DNA of 64,000 bases, taken from assembly GCF_014695725.1 (NCBI RefSeq), contig NZ_JACJOU010000012.1:124001-188000 (forward strand). Reading direction: 5' to 3'. The stretch is from Microcoleus sp. FACHB-672. GTDB taxonomy: Bacteria; Cyanobacteriota; Cyanobacteriia; Cyanobacteriales; Oscillatoriaceae. This document shows positions 9,931 through 21,300 of this stretch, piece after piece; the stretch's first letter is position 1, and each line of letters begins with the position of its first letter. The position numbers and the translations under genes were made by a program. Under the pieces are notes generated by a model, which worked only from the letters and a program-made list of their open reading frames with translations, was not told the origin of the DNA and did no database searches.

Positions 9931-11916
9931 ATGGGAAAGGTAGTCGGCATTGACCTGGGGACAACCAACTCAGTAGTAGCCGTTATGGAAGGCGGTAAGC
10001 CGATAGTAATTGCCAATTCAGAAGGCATGCGGACAACTCCCTCTGTAGTAAGCTTCAGCAAAGAAGGTGAGCTACTCGTCGGACAACTGGCCCGCCGGCA
10101 AGCCGTACTCAACCCTCAGAATACGTTTTACGGGGCGAAGCGCTATATAGGCCGTCAATATGCCGAACTCAACGCCACGTCAAAACGAGTGCCTTACACC
10201 ATTCGTAAGGACGAAACCGGCAACATCAAAATTAAGTGTCCTCGCCTGAAAAAAGAATTTGCCGCAGAAGAAATCTCATCGATGGTACTGCGGAAACTGG
10301 CAGATGAAGCGAGTCGCTATTTAGGACAGCCAGTAACCGGCGCGGTGATTACCGTCCCCGCCTATTTTAATGACTCTCAGCGACAGGCAACCCGCGATGC
10401 CGGTCGAATTGCCGGCCTTGAAGTCAAGCGAATTCTCAACGAACCAACGGCTGCCTCCTTAGCCTATGGATTAGATCGCAAGCAACAACAGACCATCCTA
10501 GTGTTCGACTTGGGCGGCGGCACGTTTGATGTTTCCATCTTGGAAGTGGGCGATGGCGTATTTGAAGTCAAAGCCACCAGTGGAGACACCCAGTTAGGCG
10601 GAAACGATTTTGATAAAAAGATCGTAGACTGGCTGGCAGAACAGTTTTTAGAAGTTGAGGGCGTAGATTTGCGGCGCGACCGGCAGGCCTTGCAGCGCCT
10701 CACAGAAGCCGCCGAAAAAGCCAAAATCGAGCTTTCCGGCGTCACCGTCACCGACATTAACTTACCTTTCATCACCGCCACCGAAGACGGTCCCAAACAT
10801 CTAGAAACTCGGCTAACGCGTGCTCAGTTTGAAGGGTTGTGTGGCGATCTAATCCAACGGCTTCGCATTCCTGTCAAGCAAGCTTTAATGGATGCCAGCC
10901 TCTCCCCCTCTCGGATTGATGAAGTCGTCTTGGTGGGCGGATCGACCCGCATCCCTCTAGTCAAACAGCTGGTACGCAGCCTGATTGACAAAGAACCGAA
11001 TGAAAACGTCAACCCCGATGAAGTCGTCGCGGTAGGGGCCGCTATACAAGCCGGCATCCTGGCAGGAGAAGTCAGAGATGTGCTGCTGCTGGATGTGACG
11101 CCCCTTTCCTTGGGGTTAGAAACCATTGGGGGCGTGATGAAAAAACTCATCCCGCGCAACACTACGATTCCCGTGCGCCGATCAGACATTTTTTCCACCG
11201 CTGAAAATAATCAAACCCTCGTTGAAGTTCACATCCTTCAGGGAGAGCGGGAGATGGCGTCAGATAATAAATCGTTAGGCCGGTTTAAACTCACCGGCAT
11301 CCCGCCGGCACCACGCGGCGTCCCCCAGATTCAGGTCGCCTTTGATATCGATTCCAACGGCATCTTACAGGTGACAGCCCTTGACAAAACCACGGGACGA
11401 GAGCAAAGTATCACCATCCAGGGTGCATCTACCCTGAGTGAATCGGAAGTCACCCGTATGATCCAGGATGCCGAGCAATTTTCCCAAGACGATCGCTTGC
11501 GGCGAGAGCGGGTGGAAAAGCGCAACCGGGCAGAAGCGCTAGCTTATCAAGCCGAAAGACAGCTGCGAGAGGTGGCTTTGGATTATGGAATGCAGTTTGC
11601 CCAACGCAGCCGCAGTCGCATCGAATCTTTGGTTCGAGACTTGCGCGATAACCTAAGCCGCAATGACGAGCGAGGCGTGGATCTGACGAGTTCGGAACTC
11701 CAAGACGCTCTTTACGATATAAGTCGGGAAGTTTATCAGTTCTCCCGCGAAGAGGACGGGGATGACTTCTTTGACTCAATTCGGCGCACCTTCTCCGGAG
11801 ACAGCCGGCCCTCTGAGCGCGTAGGAGCCAGTCGCGTCACCAGAGGCGAGTCCCGTTATCCTCGGACAAATGTCAGCGAAGATGAGTGGGATGATGAGGA
11901 TGATGATTGGTTTTAA
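9931..11916 (+). CDS. dnaK: Hsp70 chaperone DnaK
   Basis: 661 residues. ATP-driven chaperone that binds unfolded segments, working with DnaJ and GrpE. The nucleotide-binding domain (about 1-370) shows [13 protein letters not shown] (6-18), the phosphate-2 loop [14 protein letters not shown] (about 191-204) and [11 protein letters not shown] (about 330-340). The linker [12 protein letters not shown] follows, then the substrate-binding domain and helical lid. The last residues are strongly acidic ([12 protein letters not shown]) and do not match the EEVD-like or Gly-rich tails of housekeeping DnaK. Cyanobacteria carry several DnaK paralogues with different tails; which one this is cannot be settled by eye. 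AGGAG lies about 11 nt before the ATG. dnaJ follows after 107 bp. Confidence 0.96.
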   Translation: MGKVVGIDLGTTNSVVAVMEGGKPIVIANSEGMRTTPSVVSFSKEGELLVGQLARRQAVLNPQNTFYGAKRYIGRQYAELNATSKRVPYTIRKDETGNIKIKCPRLKKEFAAEEISSMVLRKLADEASRYLGQPVTGAVITVPAYFNDSQRQATRDAGRIAGLEVKRILNEPTAASLAYGLDRKQQQTILVFDLGGGTFDVSILEVGDGVFEVKATSGDTQLGGNDFDKKIVDWLAEQFLEVEGVDLRRDRQALQRLTEAAEKAKIELSGVTVTDINLPFITATEDGPKHLETRLTRAQFEGLCGDLIQRLRIPVKQALMDASLSPSRIDEVVLVGGSTRIPLVKQLVRSLIDKEPNENVNPDEVVAVGAAIQAGILAGEVRDVLLLDVTPLSLGLETIGGVMKKLIPRNTTIPVRRSDIFSTAENNQTLVEVHILQGEREMASDNKSLGRFKLTGIPPAPRGVPQIQVAFDIDSNGILQVTALDKTTGREQSITIQGASTLSESEVTRMIQDAEQFSQDDRLRRERVEKRNRAEALAYQAERQLREVALDYGMQFAQRSRSRIESLVRDLRDNLSRNDERGVDLTSSELQDALYDISREVYQFSREEDGDDFFDSIRRTFSGDSRPSERVGASRVTRGESRYPRTNVSEDEWDDEDDDWF

Positions 11917-11996
11917 TGGGTCATCAATTCGCGATGGGCACTCAGCCGTTCACCTGAGTGCCGGCAACTAAACCCTGAGTAGCTGGCAACTGAACC

Positions 11997-12020
11997 TTGA
12001 CACCTGACACCTAACACCTG
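11997..12020. repeat. Heptanucleotide repeats touching the dnaJ start
   Basis: Phased units TTGACAC, CTGACAC, CTAACAC and a partial CTGAAA run up to the dnaJ ATG at 12024. Related degenerate units continue upstream (CTGAGTG, CTGGCAA). As a result there is no Shine-Dalgarno-like sequence before dnaJ. Confidence 0.65.
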
Positions 12021-12023
12021 AAA

Positions 12024-13031
12024 ATGCAGAACTTTCGGAACTACTACCAGATTCTGGGAGTTCCCAGAGATACCTCCAGCGACGAGATTAAAAAAGTTTA
12101 TCGCCGGCTGGCTCGGCAGTATCACCCAGATTTGAATCCGGGGAACAAAGAAGCAGAAGAAAAATTTAAGGAGATTAGCGAAGCTTACGACATTCTTTCC
12201 GATCCGAGCAAGCGGGCGCAATATGACCAGTTCAGCCGGTTTTGGAAGCAGAAAGATTTTCAGAGTGGCAAAGCTCCGCGAACACCGGCAGCTAAAACCT
12301 GGAACGGTCGTACTAGCAACGGTCGCACTTCCACTGAAGACGTGGATTTCAGCCAGTTCGCTGACTTTAACACCTTTGTTGACCAGCTGCTAAACCGGCG
12401 CAATGACAATGCAGTTTCCACTCCACCCCCCGGCCCGCGTGTGCGGGTTGATTCGGCGGATTCGTTTCGACCGGGAACGACAAAAACCGCTTATACAGTC
12501 GGTGGTTCTCGGGCTACGCGCCGGGATGTGGAAGCGCGTCTAAGCTTGCCTCTGGAAAAAGCTTATGTGGGAGGAAATGAACGGATACGCCTGGAAGACG
12601 GACGCTCTTTAGAAGTCAATATGCCCGGTGGTATGGTGACCGGCCAGCGTATCCGTCTCAAAAACCAAGGTTTGGCCGGCGGAGATTTGTTTTTGAAAAT
12701 TACCGTCACGCCCCATGCTTTTTTTAAGTTAGAAGGGTCTGATATTCGCTGCCAACTTCCGCTAACACCCAGTGAAGCAGTGCTGGGAGGGCCAATTGAA
12801 GTGCCGACCCTTGATGGTTTGGTGAAAATGAGAGTGCCGGCAGGGGTTCGATCCGGTCAGCGCCTGCGTCTTGCCGGTAAAGGCTACCCCACCGGCACTG
12901 GCACGCGAGGCGATCAGCTTGTGGAAATTCAAATTATGGTTCCCACAGAAATCAGTGCTCAAGAACGGGAACTCTATGAAAAGTTGCGTCTAATAGAAAC
13001 ATTTAATCCCCGGCTAGATTTACAGGAATAG
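12024..13031 (+). CDS. dnaJ: J-domain co-chaperone, class B (DnaJ/CbpA type)
   Basis: 335 residues. It stimulates the ATPase of DnaK and delivers substrates. The N-terminal J domain (about 5-70) has the essential HPD in [10 protein letters not shown] and the ending KRAQYDQF. A Gly-poor linker with Arg/Thr/Ser follows. There is no CxxCxGxG zinc-finger region, so this is a class B protein. Two beta-sandwich substrate-binding domains follow (about 165-325), with [20 protein letters not shown] and [16 protein letters not shown] as the usual strand-turn signatures. It follows dnaK on the same strand, consistent with a dedicated chaperone pair. The ATG has no visible ribosome-binding site because heptamer repeats fill the space, so translation may depend on coupling or a leader feature not seen here. 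Confidence 0.95.
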   Translation: MQNFRNYYQILGVPRDTSSDEIKKVYRRLARQYHPDLNPGNKEAEEKFKEISEAYDILSDPSKRAQYDQFSRFWKQKDFQSGKAPRTPAAKTWNGRTSNGRTSTEDVDFSQFADFNTFVDQLLNRRNDNAVSTPPPGPRVRVDSADSFRPGTTKTAYTVGGSRATRRDVEARLSLPLEKAYVGGNERIRLEDGRSLEVNMPGGMVTGQRIRLKNQGLAGGDLFLKITVTPHAFFKLEGSDIRCQLPLTPSEAVLGGPIEVPTLDGLVKMRVPAGVRSGQRLRLAGKGYPTGTGTRGDQLVEIQIMVPTEISAQERELYEKLRLIETFNPRLDLQE

Positions 13032-13087
13032 CTGACCGGGCTGTAAAACGTAACGTGAGAGGGATCAAGGGTGGGACATCACAACTC

Positions 13088-13174
13088 ATACCATTTTGGT
13101 AAATGCCGGCAATCGTTCAAATTCTAAAGGATTGGGCACTCCGGACATTTAAAATATCAAACCCAAAATGGTAT
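13088..13174. repeat. Inverted repeat pair, MITE-like
   Basis: ATACCATTTTGG at 13088-13099 and its exact complement CCAAAATGGTAT at 13163-13174 bound an 87-bp segment. Such a unit could be a short non-autonomous element or an RNA hairpin with a large loop. No target-site duplication is obvious. Confidence 0.6.
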
Positions 13175-13224
13175 CCCTAGCTCCCCATTCCCCAGCCTGA
13201 GTCGCTTTAATCAGGGAAAATGCT

Positions 13225-13364
13225 CTAAGAATTGTCATGTGCTTTGATCGTTGAAGCAATCGCAAACAATAACATTCGTTGTAGGTTGTGGGGTTTCTTA
13301 AGTCAACCTCCGAATACTAAGAATTATTACGCGCGTTGATCGTTTAAGCAATCGCCAACAATAA
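13225..13364 (+). repeat. 48-bp imperfect direct repeat, two copies
   Basis: Copies at 13225-13272 and 13317-13364 agree at 41 of 48 positions by hand alignment. They share the core GATCGTT(G/T)AAGCAATCGC and end in AACAATAA. The start-to-start distance is 92 bp. Two copies only, so not a CRISPR array. Confidence 0.75.
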
Positions 13365-13451
13365 ATGAGCCGGGATGAGGCTGCTTTTCCGGATAACTCC
13401 CTCTAATACTTGCTTAACTTAACAAAATCCGTTTTTGCCAAACGCAATTTG

Positions 13452-13465
13452 GTAGCGTTTGATAC
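13452..13465 (+). promoter_or_regulatory. Candidate NtcA-binding site (GTA-N8-TAC)
   Basis: The sequence GTAGCGTTTGATAC fits the NtcA consensus GTA-N8-TAC exactly. NtcA is the cyanobacterial nitrogen-control activator, and the next gene encodes an ammonium transporter fusion. It lies 360 bp before the start codon. A good -10 box at the expected distance of about 22 bp is not obvious. This short pattern also occurs by chance about once per 4 kb, so the call rests on context. Confidence 0.35.
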
Positions 13466-13824
13466 GTCATCATTTCCATTTTCCACAACCATCTCTTACT
13501 TCAGGGAGTTTTTCGTTCAATTAGCTATTTTCAGAGAGTAAATTCCCGGTACAGTACTGGCACAAGCCAGGTCATTTTGTTGACATCCGACCACAGAATC
13601 AGATTTGTCCGCTTTGACTTTTCAATTCCCCAGCCTAAATTAGCTGCTTCTTTTAAATAAAAAAATATAAATCTTATTAGGAATTTATAAAATCTATATA
13701 AATTTGTAAAATTTACTCAAAAAATGATAAATAGCTCCTAAAAAGAAAAGAGCAAAGAAAATTGAAATTATTCAACTATTTTTTCATTTTACAAATTTCA
13801 TCGTAGTAGAGGGGAAAGTCGGGG

Positions 13825-16800
13825 ATGGACAGCTCAATGGTCGATCTTCTATGGCTTATAGTTAGTAGCAGCCTGATTTTTTTAATGCAGGCTGGATTTT
13901 TATGCCTGGAATGTGGGCTGACGCGCAGCAAAAATAATATTAATGTTGCAATTAAAAATTTAACCAATTTCGGCGTTTCTGCTATCCTGTTTTGGGCGTT
14001 CGGATATGCCCTGATGTTTGGCCACTCCTGGGGCGGTTGGATAGGCACAATCGGCATTATCCCAAATATCGGGATGAATGAAAGTTCAGCCGGGATGAGG
14101 GAGACAGCCTTTTTTGTCTTTCAATTAATGTTCTGCTCAACCGCAGTGACGCTAATTTTTGGGGCAGTCGCAGAACGAATGCGCTTTAATAGCTATATCT
14201 TAATGGCGGCGATCGTTTCAGGTTTTATCTATCCCGTATTTGGCCACTGGATCTGGAATGGTGCCGATGTGGGCAAATCTGCAGGGTGGCTAGCCAATTT
14301 AGGCTTCGTCGATTTTGCCGGCTCAACCGTCGTTCACAGCCTTGGCGGCTGGATTTCCCTCGCCACCGTTCTAATTATTGGCCCCCGTATGGGCCGGTTT
14401 CCCAAAAATCAACCGCCCAGAAAAATTGCCGGTGCCAACGTTCCCCTCGCAATGCTGGGAACCCTGCTGTTGTGGTTTGGTTGGTTTGGCTTCAACGGCG
14501 GCAGCACCTTCGCCTTTAATGAACGCGTCCCCATCATCATCCTTAACACCGTGCTTGCCGGCGCAGCCGGTCAGATTACAGCCCTTTTTGCCGGTTATTT
14601 CAAATACCGGCGTGCCGATGTTAACTCAGTTATAAACGGTTCGTTAGCCGGCTTAGTCGCCATCACCGCCAGCTGCAACGTCATTAGCACCGGCTCAGCC
14701 GTGATTATCGGCGCAGTCGGTGCCATCGTCATGCTAGCAACCGAATCCTTACTCGAACGCCTCAAAATTGATGATGCAGTGGGCGTAATTCCCGTTCATT
14801 TAGGAGGCGGCATTTGGGGAACCCTAGCCGTTGCCTTATTTGGCCAAACCCAGCTTTTGGGCACAGGACTCAACCGTTTTGGGCAAATTCAAATTCAACT
14901 TCTCGGCATTCTTGCCTGTTTTCTCTGGGCATTTGGCCTGAGTTTTATGCTGCTGCGGCTGATTAATCGCTTTTTACCACTGCGCGTCACCCGCACCCAA
15001 GAACGCATTGGACTTAATATTTCCGAACATGGCGCTAAAACCGATTTGTTAGAACTTTATATGGTTATGGACCGGCAATCAAAAACAGGCGATTTAAGTT
15101 TGAGAGTGCCGGTGGAACCCTTCACAGAAGTTGGCCAGATAGCCAGCCGGTATAACCGCGTTATAGAAGCTCTAGAAGGCGAGATTGCCCGCACAGAAGC
15201 CATTGTTAAAAGCTCAATGGACGGGATTATTACCTTTTCTCAACAAGGGCAAATCCTCAGCTTAAACCCCGCTGCTGAGAATATATTTGGCTATAAAGAA
15301 AGCGAAATTAGAGAGCAATCTATCGTTCAACTGTTAGGAACACAGCCAGAAGCAGCAGAAATCGAAAATAGCAAAACTTTTCCCTTTTTAATTTTCAACG
15401 TTCCCTTCTCAACTTTAGGACGGCGGGCAGATGGTTCAACTTTTTACATGGAAGTTATCATGACCGAATCAATCGAGAAGCAGAAAAAATCCTCTGAAAA
15501 AAGTCGAGAACAAATTACTCAAACCTTCTACACCGGCACATTTCGAGATATCACCGAGCGCAAGCAAGCAGAAGATGAAATCCGTCTTTTGCAAACCATG
15601 ATGCAAGCAATTAATGAAGCTCCAGATTTTCACTCAGCCTTAGGTGTGACGCTGACAAAAGTCTGTGAAGCAACAGGTTGGAATTATGGAGAAGCTTGGG
15701 TTCCTGCATCTGGGAGGACAGTGCTAGAATGCAGTCCGGCATGGTACAGCAATACCGAAAGATTACAAGAATTCAGATCCCTGACTGAAGGGCTAACATT
15801 TCCTCCCGGCATTTGGTTGCCTGGGCGAATTTGGCTGTCACAGCAGCCGGAATGGATTCCCGATGTTTCTACCCAAGAAGAAACCATATTTTTACGCGCT
15901 CCTTTGGCGCAAATAGTTGGGCTTAAATGCGCTCTCGGCGTTCCCATTATTGCGGATAGCCAAGTTGTGGCGATTCTGATTTTCTTTATGTTTGCTTCTC
16001 GCGAACAGAATAGACGATTGGTTGAGTTGGTTTTAGCCGTAGCAACACAGTTAGGAACAGTCATTCAACGCAAACAAGCCGTGGAGGCACTCAAACAAGC
16101 TGAAGCGAAATATCGCAGCATTTTTGAAAATGCGGTTGATGGAATTTTTCAAACAACGCCAGAGGGGCGATATTTAAGCGCAAATCCGGCACTCGCACGG
16201 CTTTATGGTTATTCCTCGCCGGCAGAATTGATGGCTCAACTCACAGACATTGATCGGCAGCTCTATGTACAGCCCAACCGCCGTGCAGAATTCATAGCAC
16301 AAATGGCAGAAAATGAGGCTGTTTTTGGGTTTAAATCTGAGGTTTATCGCACAGACGGCAGCATCATTTGGGTTTCTGAAAACGCCCGTGTAGTGCGCGA
16401 TGAGACCGGCAATATCCTCTACTATGAAGGCATGGTTGAAGATATCACCGAGCGCAAACTGGCAGCAGAAGAGTTACGCAAGGCAAAGGAAGCCGCAGAA
16501 GAGGCTAACCGCGCCAAAAGTACGTTTCTGGCGAACATGAGTCATGAGCTGCGAACTCCGCTAAATGCGATTATTGGCTATAGTGAAATGCTGCAAGAAG
16601 AAGCCGAAGATTTTGGCTATGCAGATATCGTCCCAGATTTAGAGAAAATTCGGGCAGCCGGCAAACATCAACTTAATTTAATTAATGACATTCTCGATAT
16701 TTCCAAAATTGAAGCCGGTCGGATGGAGCTTTATTTGGAACCCTTTGACATAGGGGGATTAATTACTGAAGTTGCCGCCACAATTCAGCCAGTTGTCGAG

Positions 16801-18051
16801 AAAAATAACAATAACTTAAACGTACAATGCGACCGTAAAATTGGCATCATGCACGCCGATATGACTAAAGTACGACAGATCCTTTTTAACCTCCTAAGCA
16901 ACGCCGCTAAATTCACGGAAAACGGTACAATTTCCATTTCAGTAACCAGAGAATTGGCAACACCGAATTCCCAATCTTTGATCGTTATTAGCGTCCGAGA
17001 CACCGGCATCGGCATGACTCCAGAACAGGTTGAAAAAGTGTTTCAACCCTTTACTCAAGCCGACGCCTCCACCACGCGCAAATACGGCGGCACCGGCTTG
17101 GGATTGGCAATTACGCGCCACTTTTGCCAGATGATGGGGGGCGAGATTAATGTAGAAAGCGAAGTGGGAGTTGGTTCGACTTTCACCGTGCACCTGCCGG
17201 CACAGATGACAGATGCCGGTGCCCAAAAAGTCATAGTGGAGAGGGAGGGAGAGGGGGAGAAAGGGAAACGGGGAGAATCGCTTTCTGTCAACAGTGAACT
17301 CCCAACACGCCCTTTGGTGCTGGTGATTGACGACGATCCAGCCGTGTGCGATTTGATTGAACGCCGGCTGTTAAAAGAAGGCTTTCACATTGAGACAGCC
17401 GCCACCGGCGAGATCGGGTTGCAGCTGGCAAAAGAACTGCACCCAGCCGCGATCATACTGGATGTGCTGATGCAGGGAATGAATGGCTGGGCAGTGCTGG
17501 CAACCCTCACCGCTGATCCGGATCTGGCAGATGTGCCGGTGATTGTTGCCACGATTATGGATCATAAAAATCTTGGCTTTGCCTTGGGTGCTTCGGATTT
17601 TTTGACCAAACCGATCGACCGCAATCGCCTTCTCAGTTTATTACGCAAATACCGGCAAGATCGTGCCGGTCAAATTCTCATTGTTGAAGATGATGCCGTC
17701 ACCCGTGAAATGCTGCGACGGATGTTACAAAGAGAGGGTTGGAATGTCACGGAAGCAGAAAATGGACGCGCAGCTTTAGATCGTGTTGCTGAAAATTGTC
17801 CAGACTTAATTTTGTTGGATTTAATGATGCCCCAGATGGATGGGTTTGAGGTGATTACTGAATTACGCAATAATCCCCAGACACGAACCCTTCCCATTGT
17901 GGTTGTTACGGCAATGGATTTAACGCCGGCAGATTATCAGTTTCTCAATGGTTGTGTAGAGCAAATTCTCCAAAAAGGATCACACACCAGTGAGGAACTG
18001 CTGCATCAAGTTCGTGATCTGCTCATGGCAAGCTTGCCCGATCAAACGTGA
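13825..18051 (+). CDS. Ammonium transporter-hybrid histidine kinase fusion (Amt-HK)
   Basis: 1408 residues. Residues 1-395 are a full Amt/Rh domain with about 11 membrane helices. The twin-His pore is kept ([13 protein letters not shown] and VIPVHLGGG), as are the pore Phe/Trp motif [10 protein letters not shown] and the [10 protein letters not shown] signature. A HAMP-like helix pair (about 410-450) joins it to PAS (about 450-580), GAF (about 590-750), PAS (about 755-880), HisKA with His907 in the H-box, and HATPase with DTGIGM and GGTGLGLAI. Two receivers follow with phosphoacceptors Asp1213 and Asp1332. Amt-sensor kinase fusions are known (Kuenenia Amt5) and bind ammonium to set kinase activity. 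I infer that this protein reports external ammonium through a phosphorelay. A purine-rich linker (17235-17275) separates HATPase and receiver 1. Confidence 0.95.
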   Translation: MDSSMVDLLWLIVSSSLIFLMQAGFLCLECGLTRSKNNINVAIKNLTNFGVSAILFWAFGYALMFGHSWGGWIGTIGIIPNIGMNESSAGMRETAFFVFQLMFCSTAVTLIFGAVAERMRFNSYILMAAIVSGFIYPVFGHWIWNGADVGKSAGWLANLGFVDFAGSTVVHSLGGWISLATVLIIGPRMGRFPKNQPPRKIAGANVPLAMLGTLLLWFGWFGFNGGSTFAFNERVPIIILNTVLAGAAGQITALFAGYFKYRRADVNSVINGSLAGLVAITASCNVISTGSAVIIGAVGAIVMLATESLLERLKIDDAVGVIPVHLGGGIWGTLAVALFGQTQLLGTGLNRFGQIQIQLLGILACFLWAFGLSFMLLRLINRFLPLRVTRTQERIGLNISEHGAKTDLLELYMVMDRQSKTGDLSLRVPVEPFTEVGQIASRYNRVIEALEGEIARTEAIVKSSMDGIITFSQQGQILSLNPAAENIFGYKESEIREQSIVQLLGTQPEAAEIENSKTFPFLIFNVPFSTLGRRADGSTFYMEVIMTESIEKQKKSSEKSREQITQTFYTGTFRDITERKQAEDEIRLLQTMMQAINEAPDFHSALGVTLTKVCEATGWNYGEAWVPASGRTVLECSPAWYSNTERLQEFRSLTEGLTFPPGIWLPGRIWLSQQPEWIPDVSTQEETIFLRAPLAQIVGLKCALGVPIIADSQVVAILIFFMFASREQNRRLVELVLAVATQLGTVIQRKQAVEALKQAEAKYRSIFENAVDGIFQTTPEGRYLSANPALARLYGYSSPAELMAQLTDIDRQLYVQPNRRAEFIAQMAENEAVFGFKSEVYRTDGSIIWVSENARVVRDETGNILYYEGMVEDITERKLAAEELRKAKEAAEEANRAKSTFLANMSHELRTPLNAIIGYSEMLQEEAEDFGYADIVPDLEKIRAAGKHQLNLINDILDISKIEAGRMELYLEPFDIGGLITEVAATIQPVVEKNNNNLNVQCDRKIGIMHADMTKVRQILFNLLSNAAKFTENGTISISVTRELATPNSQSLIVISVRDTGIGMTPEQVEKVFQPFTQADASTTRKYGGTGLGLAITRHFCQMMGGEINVESEVGVGSTFTVHLPAQMTDAGAQKVIVEREGEGEKGKRGESLSVNSELPTRPLVLVIDDDPAVCDLIERRLLKEGFHIETAATGEIGLQLAKELHPAAIILDVLMQGMNGWAVLATLTADPDLADVPVIVATIMDHKNLGFALGASDFLTKPIDRNRLLSLLRKYRQDRAGQILIVEDDAVTREMLRRMLQREGWNVTEAENGRAALDRVAENCPDLILLDLMMPQMDGFEVITELRNNPQTRTLPIVVVTAMDLTPADYQFLNGCVEQILQKGSHTSEELLHQVRDLLMASLPDQT
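17086..17191 (+). repeat. 106-bp exact duplicate, copy A
   Basis: This stretch of the HATPase G2 box region is identical base for base to 20552-20657 in the next kinase gene, while flanking regions differ at synonymous sites. It suggests recent gene conversion. Confidence 0.85.
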
Positions 18052-18064
18052 AGATTAAAACACA

Positions 18065-18107
18065 AGAAAAGGAAAAGAAACTTAAATTTGTTACCTTTTC
18101 TGTTTTT
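18065..18107 (+). terminator. Terminator-like hairpin after Amt-HK
   Basis: Stem AGAAAAGG/CCTTTTCT with a 21-nt loop, followed by TGTTTTT. The large loop weakens the call. If functional it separates the Amt-HK gene from the next kinase. Confidence 0.5.
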
Positions 18108-18304
18108 GAATTAATTTTTTCCTACAGCTAAGCCGATAATTCTTTAACATGAGGCGTTGCACTTGTTAACAACCGGGTAATGCCGGTGTAGCAAAGCTTG
18201 TTGTTCACAGCACGGCGAAGGCGCTTAAGATTATTGCAAACAGCCGGCGCTGATACTTATGGAAAGTGAAAGCGTTTTGGGCTATTGGTAGGGAAAGTAG
18301 AGCC

Positions 18305-21300
18305 ATGAAATTCCAGCTTCCGCATGACTTGGCAGGGGTGTCAAGAGCTTGTTTGATTCTAGCCGCCGTTTGGGCATTCTATCAGTTAGAACAACAGCGA
18401 TTTTGTCAAGGAAATTATAAATTAAAACTTCAGTATCACAAAAGCTCTCGCGCTCGGCTGGAAAGTGCCTTAGACTCACCGCAATTTCTGACGCCCAGTT
18501 TGGCTGCTTGTATTTCCGCTTACGCGCTTCAGTGGGTAGTAAAAATGCCAAACTTCAACAGCTTGAGCTTAGTGCCGGCTCAGTGGTGGCAAATTGGGGG
18601 TGGGTTGCTGCTATTGTCCACCGGCATTCTTGTCTACATTCTTGTGCGCTATGTGAAACAACTGACAGCACAAGCGGTGTCGAACTCCGAAGAAAAGTTC
18701 TCCAAAGCCTTTCTTGCCAGTCCCGACGCCATCACAATCAGCACCCTTAAAGAAGGGCGTTTTATTGAAGTGAATAACAGTTTCCTGCGAATCACCGGCT
18801 ACAACCGGCAAGAAATCATAGGTTACACCTCAGCAGAGCGTAACATCTGGGCCAATCCAGATCAACGTGCCCAAATGCTGCAACTTTTTCAAGAAACCGG
18901 CGCTGTTGCTAACCAGGAAATCGAAGTTCGCAAAAAAGCCGGTGAAATTGGAGTGGGACTGATTTCCGCAGAAATTATCAACTTGGGCGGACAAAAATGC
19001 CTGCTTACAATCACGCGCGACATCACCGAACGCAAGCAAGCAGAACAAGCGTTAAAAATGTCCGAGACAAATTACCGGGCGATTTTTGACAGCGCCACTG
19101 ACGCAATTGTGGTTCATGATTGGGAAACCGGCAGGATACTCGATGTCAACCAGAAAATGTGCGAGCTTTTCGGCTATAGCGCTGAAGAAGCCCGCAGCCT
19201 CAATTTGGATGTTTTAAGTGCCGATCAACCCCCCTACACCAAAAAACGAGCGCGGCAGTGGGTGATTAAAGCAGCAGCCGGTCAACCCCAGCTATTTGAA
19301 TGGCTGTGTCAAGACAAAGCCGGCCAGCCGATCTGGGTAGAAGTCAACCTCAAACGGGTTCCCCTGAAAGGAAAAGATCGGTTGCTGGCAATCGTGCGCG
19401 ACATCTCGGAACGCAAATGGACAGAACAGGCATTGCGAAATATTGCTGAAGGCGTTTCGGCAGCAACGGGAGAGGCATTTTTCCGCTCTTTAGTTCAATA
19501 TCTAGCCAAAACTCTGGAGGTAGAGTGGGCTTTTATCGGTCAGTTAGATAAACAAAGCACCATAGTCGAAACGATCGCCGTATGCGCTCACGGTGAGATT
19601 GCTGATAATTTCAAGTACAGTTTGCCCTATACCCCCTGCGAAAACGTCGTGGGAAAACACCTGTGTTGCTATCCCCAAGGCGTTCAACAGGAATTTCCTT
19701 TAGATCAATTACTCGTTGAAATGGGAGTTGAGGGGTATATGGGAGCGCCTCTGTTTAATAGTGCCGGCTCTCCACTGGGCATCTTAGTCGTACTCAGTGC
19801 GAAACCCCTATCAAACACCCAACTCGCTGCCTCTATGCTGCGAATTTTTGCCATGCGTGCTGCCTCCGAATTGGAACGCAAGCAAGCCGAGGAACACCTG
19901 CAACGGGCCAAAGAAGTTGCGGAAGCTGCCAACACTGCCAAGAGCAAGTTTCTCGCCAACATCAGCCACGAGTTGCGAACACCGCTTAATGCGATCATCG
20001 GCTACAGCGAGATGCTTCAAGAAGACGTTGAGGATGCGGGAAATGTAGAGTTCGTTCCGGACTTACAGAAGATTCACGCTGCCGGCAAACACTTGCTTGC
20101 CTTAATTAACGACATCCTTGATATCTCGAAAATCGAGGCCGGCAAGATGGAACTTTGCCTAGAAACGTTTAATATCGAAGCTTTAATTGATGAGGTTGTC
20201 AGCACTGCCGGCCCGCTGATCGAGAAAAATAGTAACACGGTAGAAATTTTGGGGTTAGACACTCAAGGCGAGGGATCACCTCAAGCAGCCACCATGCACG
20301 CCGATCTCACAAAAGTGCGGCAAATACTTTTAAACTTGCTAAGCAATGCCGCCAAATTCACCGAAGGTGGCCGAATTACGCTGACAGTGACTCGTGAAGA
20401 GAAACATGGATCGGGGGAATTGGAAGTTGTGAACCCTGAATCTTTGATCGTTTTTAGTGTCCGAGACACCGGCATCGGCATGAGTTCAGAACAGGTGGAA
20501 AAAGTGTTTCAACCCTTTACGCAAGCCGACGCCTCCACCACACGTAAATATGGCGGCACCGGCTTGGGATTGGCAATTACGCGCCACTTTTGCCAGATGA
20601 TGGGGGGCGAGATTAATGTAGAAAGCGAAGTGGGAGTTGGTTCGACTTTCACCGTGCGCTTGCCGGCACAAGTAATCGATCTCGCTGCTGTGTCTGTCCC
20701 TGTTGAGCGTTTGAGAGGAGGAGACGGGGAAACGGGGAAACCGATAGAAACGCTTTCTGTCAACAGTGAACCCTCATCACTCCCCTTGGTACTGGTGATT
20801 GATGATGATCCAGCCGTGCGTGATTTACTGGAGCGTCATTTAGTTAAACAGGGGTTTGGCATTGCCAGTGCCGGCAGCGGCAAGGACGGGTTACAGTTAG
20901 CCAAAGCCCTGCGTCCTGCCGCCATCACCCTCGATGTTATGATGCCCGATATGGATGGGTGGGCGGTGTTGGCAGCGCTCAAATCCGATCCCGAAGTTGC
21001 AGATATTCCGGTGATTGTGCTGACAATTGCGGACAACCAAAAGATTGGCTTCGCTTTAGGGGCGTCAGATTATTTAACCAAGCCGGTTGAATATAAGCGT
21101 CTAGTTGACTTGTTAAAGCGATATGGACGTTTGCACAGTAGTGCCGGCAGTGCCGGTCAAATTTTGATGATCACTGGCGACACGATGCAAAGGCAGATGC
21201 TGCGGAACCTACTAGAAAAAGAAGGATGGAGTGTCACTGAAGCCGAAAGTGGAAGTGACGCAGTCGGCTTGCTTGCTCAGAGCCAGCCAAACTTAATCTT

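Larger units (their letters stand above)
13032..13824. other. Long upstream region of the ammonium-transporter kinase
   Basis: 793 bp with no protein gene. In order it holds a 12-bp inverted repeat pair (13088-13174), a 48-bp direct repeat pair (13225-13364), an NtcA-type palindrome (13452-13465) and a very AT-rich 180 bp (13640-13800) before the ATG at 13825. The richness of symmetric elements suggests a regulated promoter region. Confidence 0.6.

Noticed and set aside
13225-13364. CRISPR-like pair of 48-bp repeats
   Set aside because: Only two imperfect copies, seven mismatches, no further units or cas genes.
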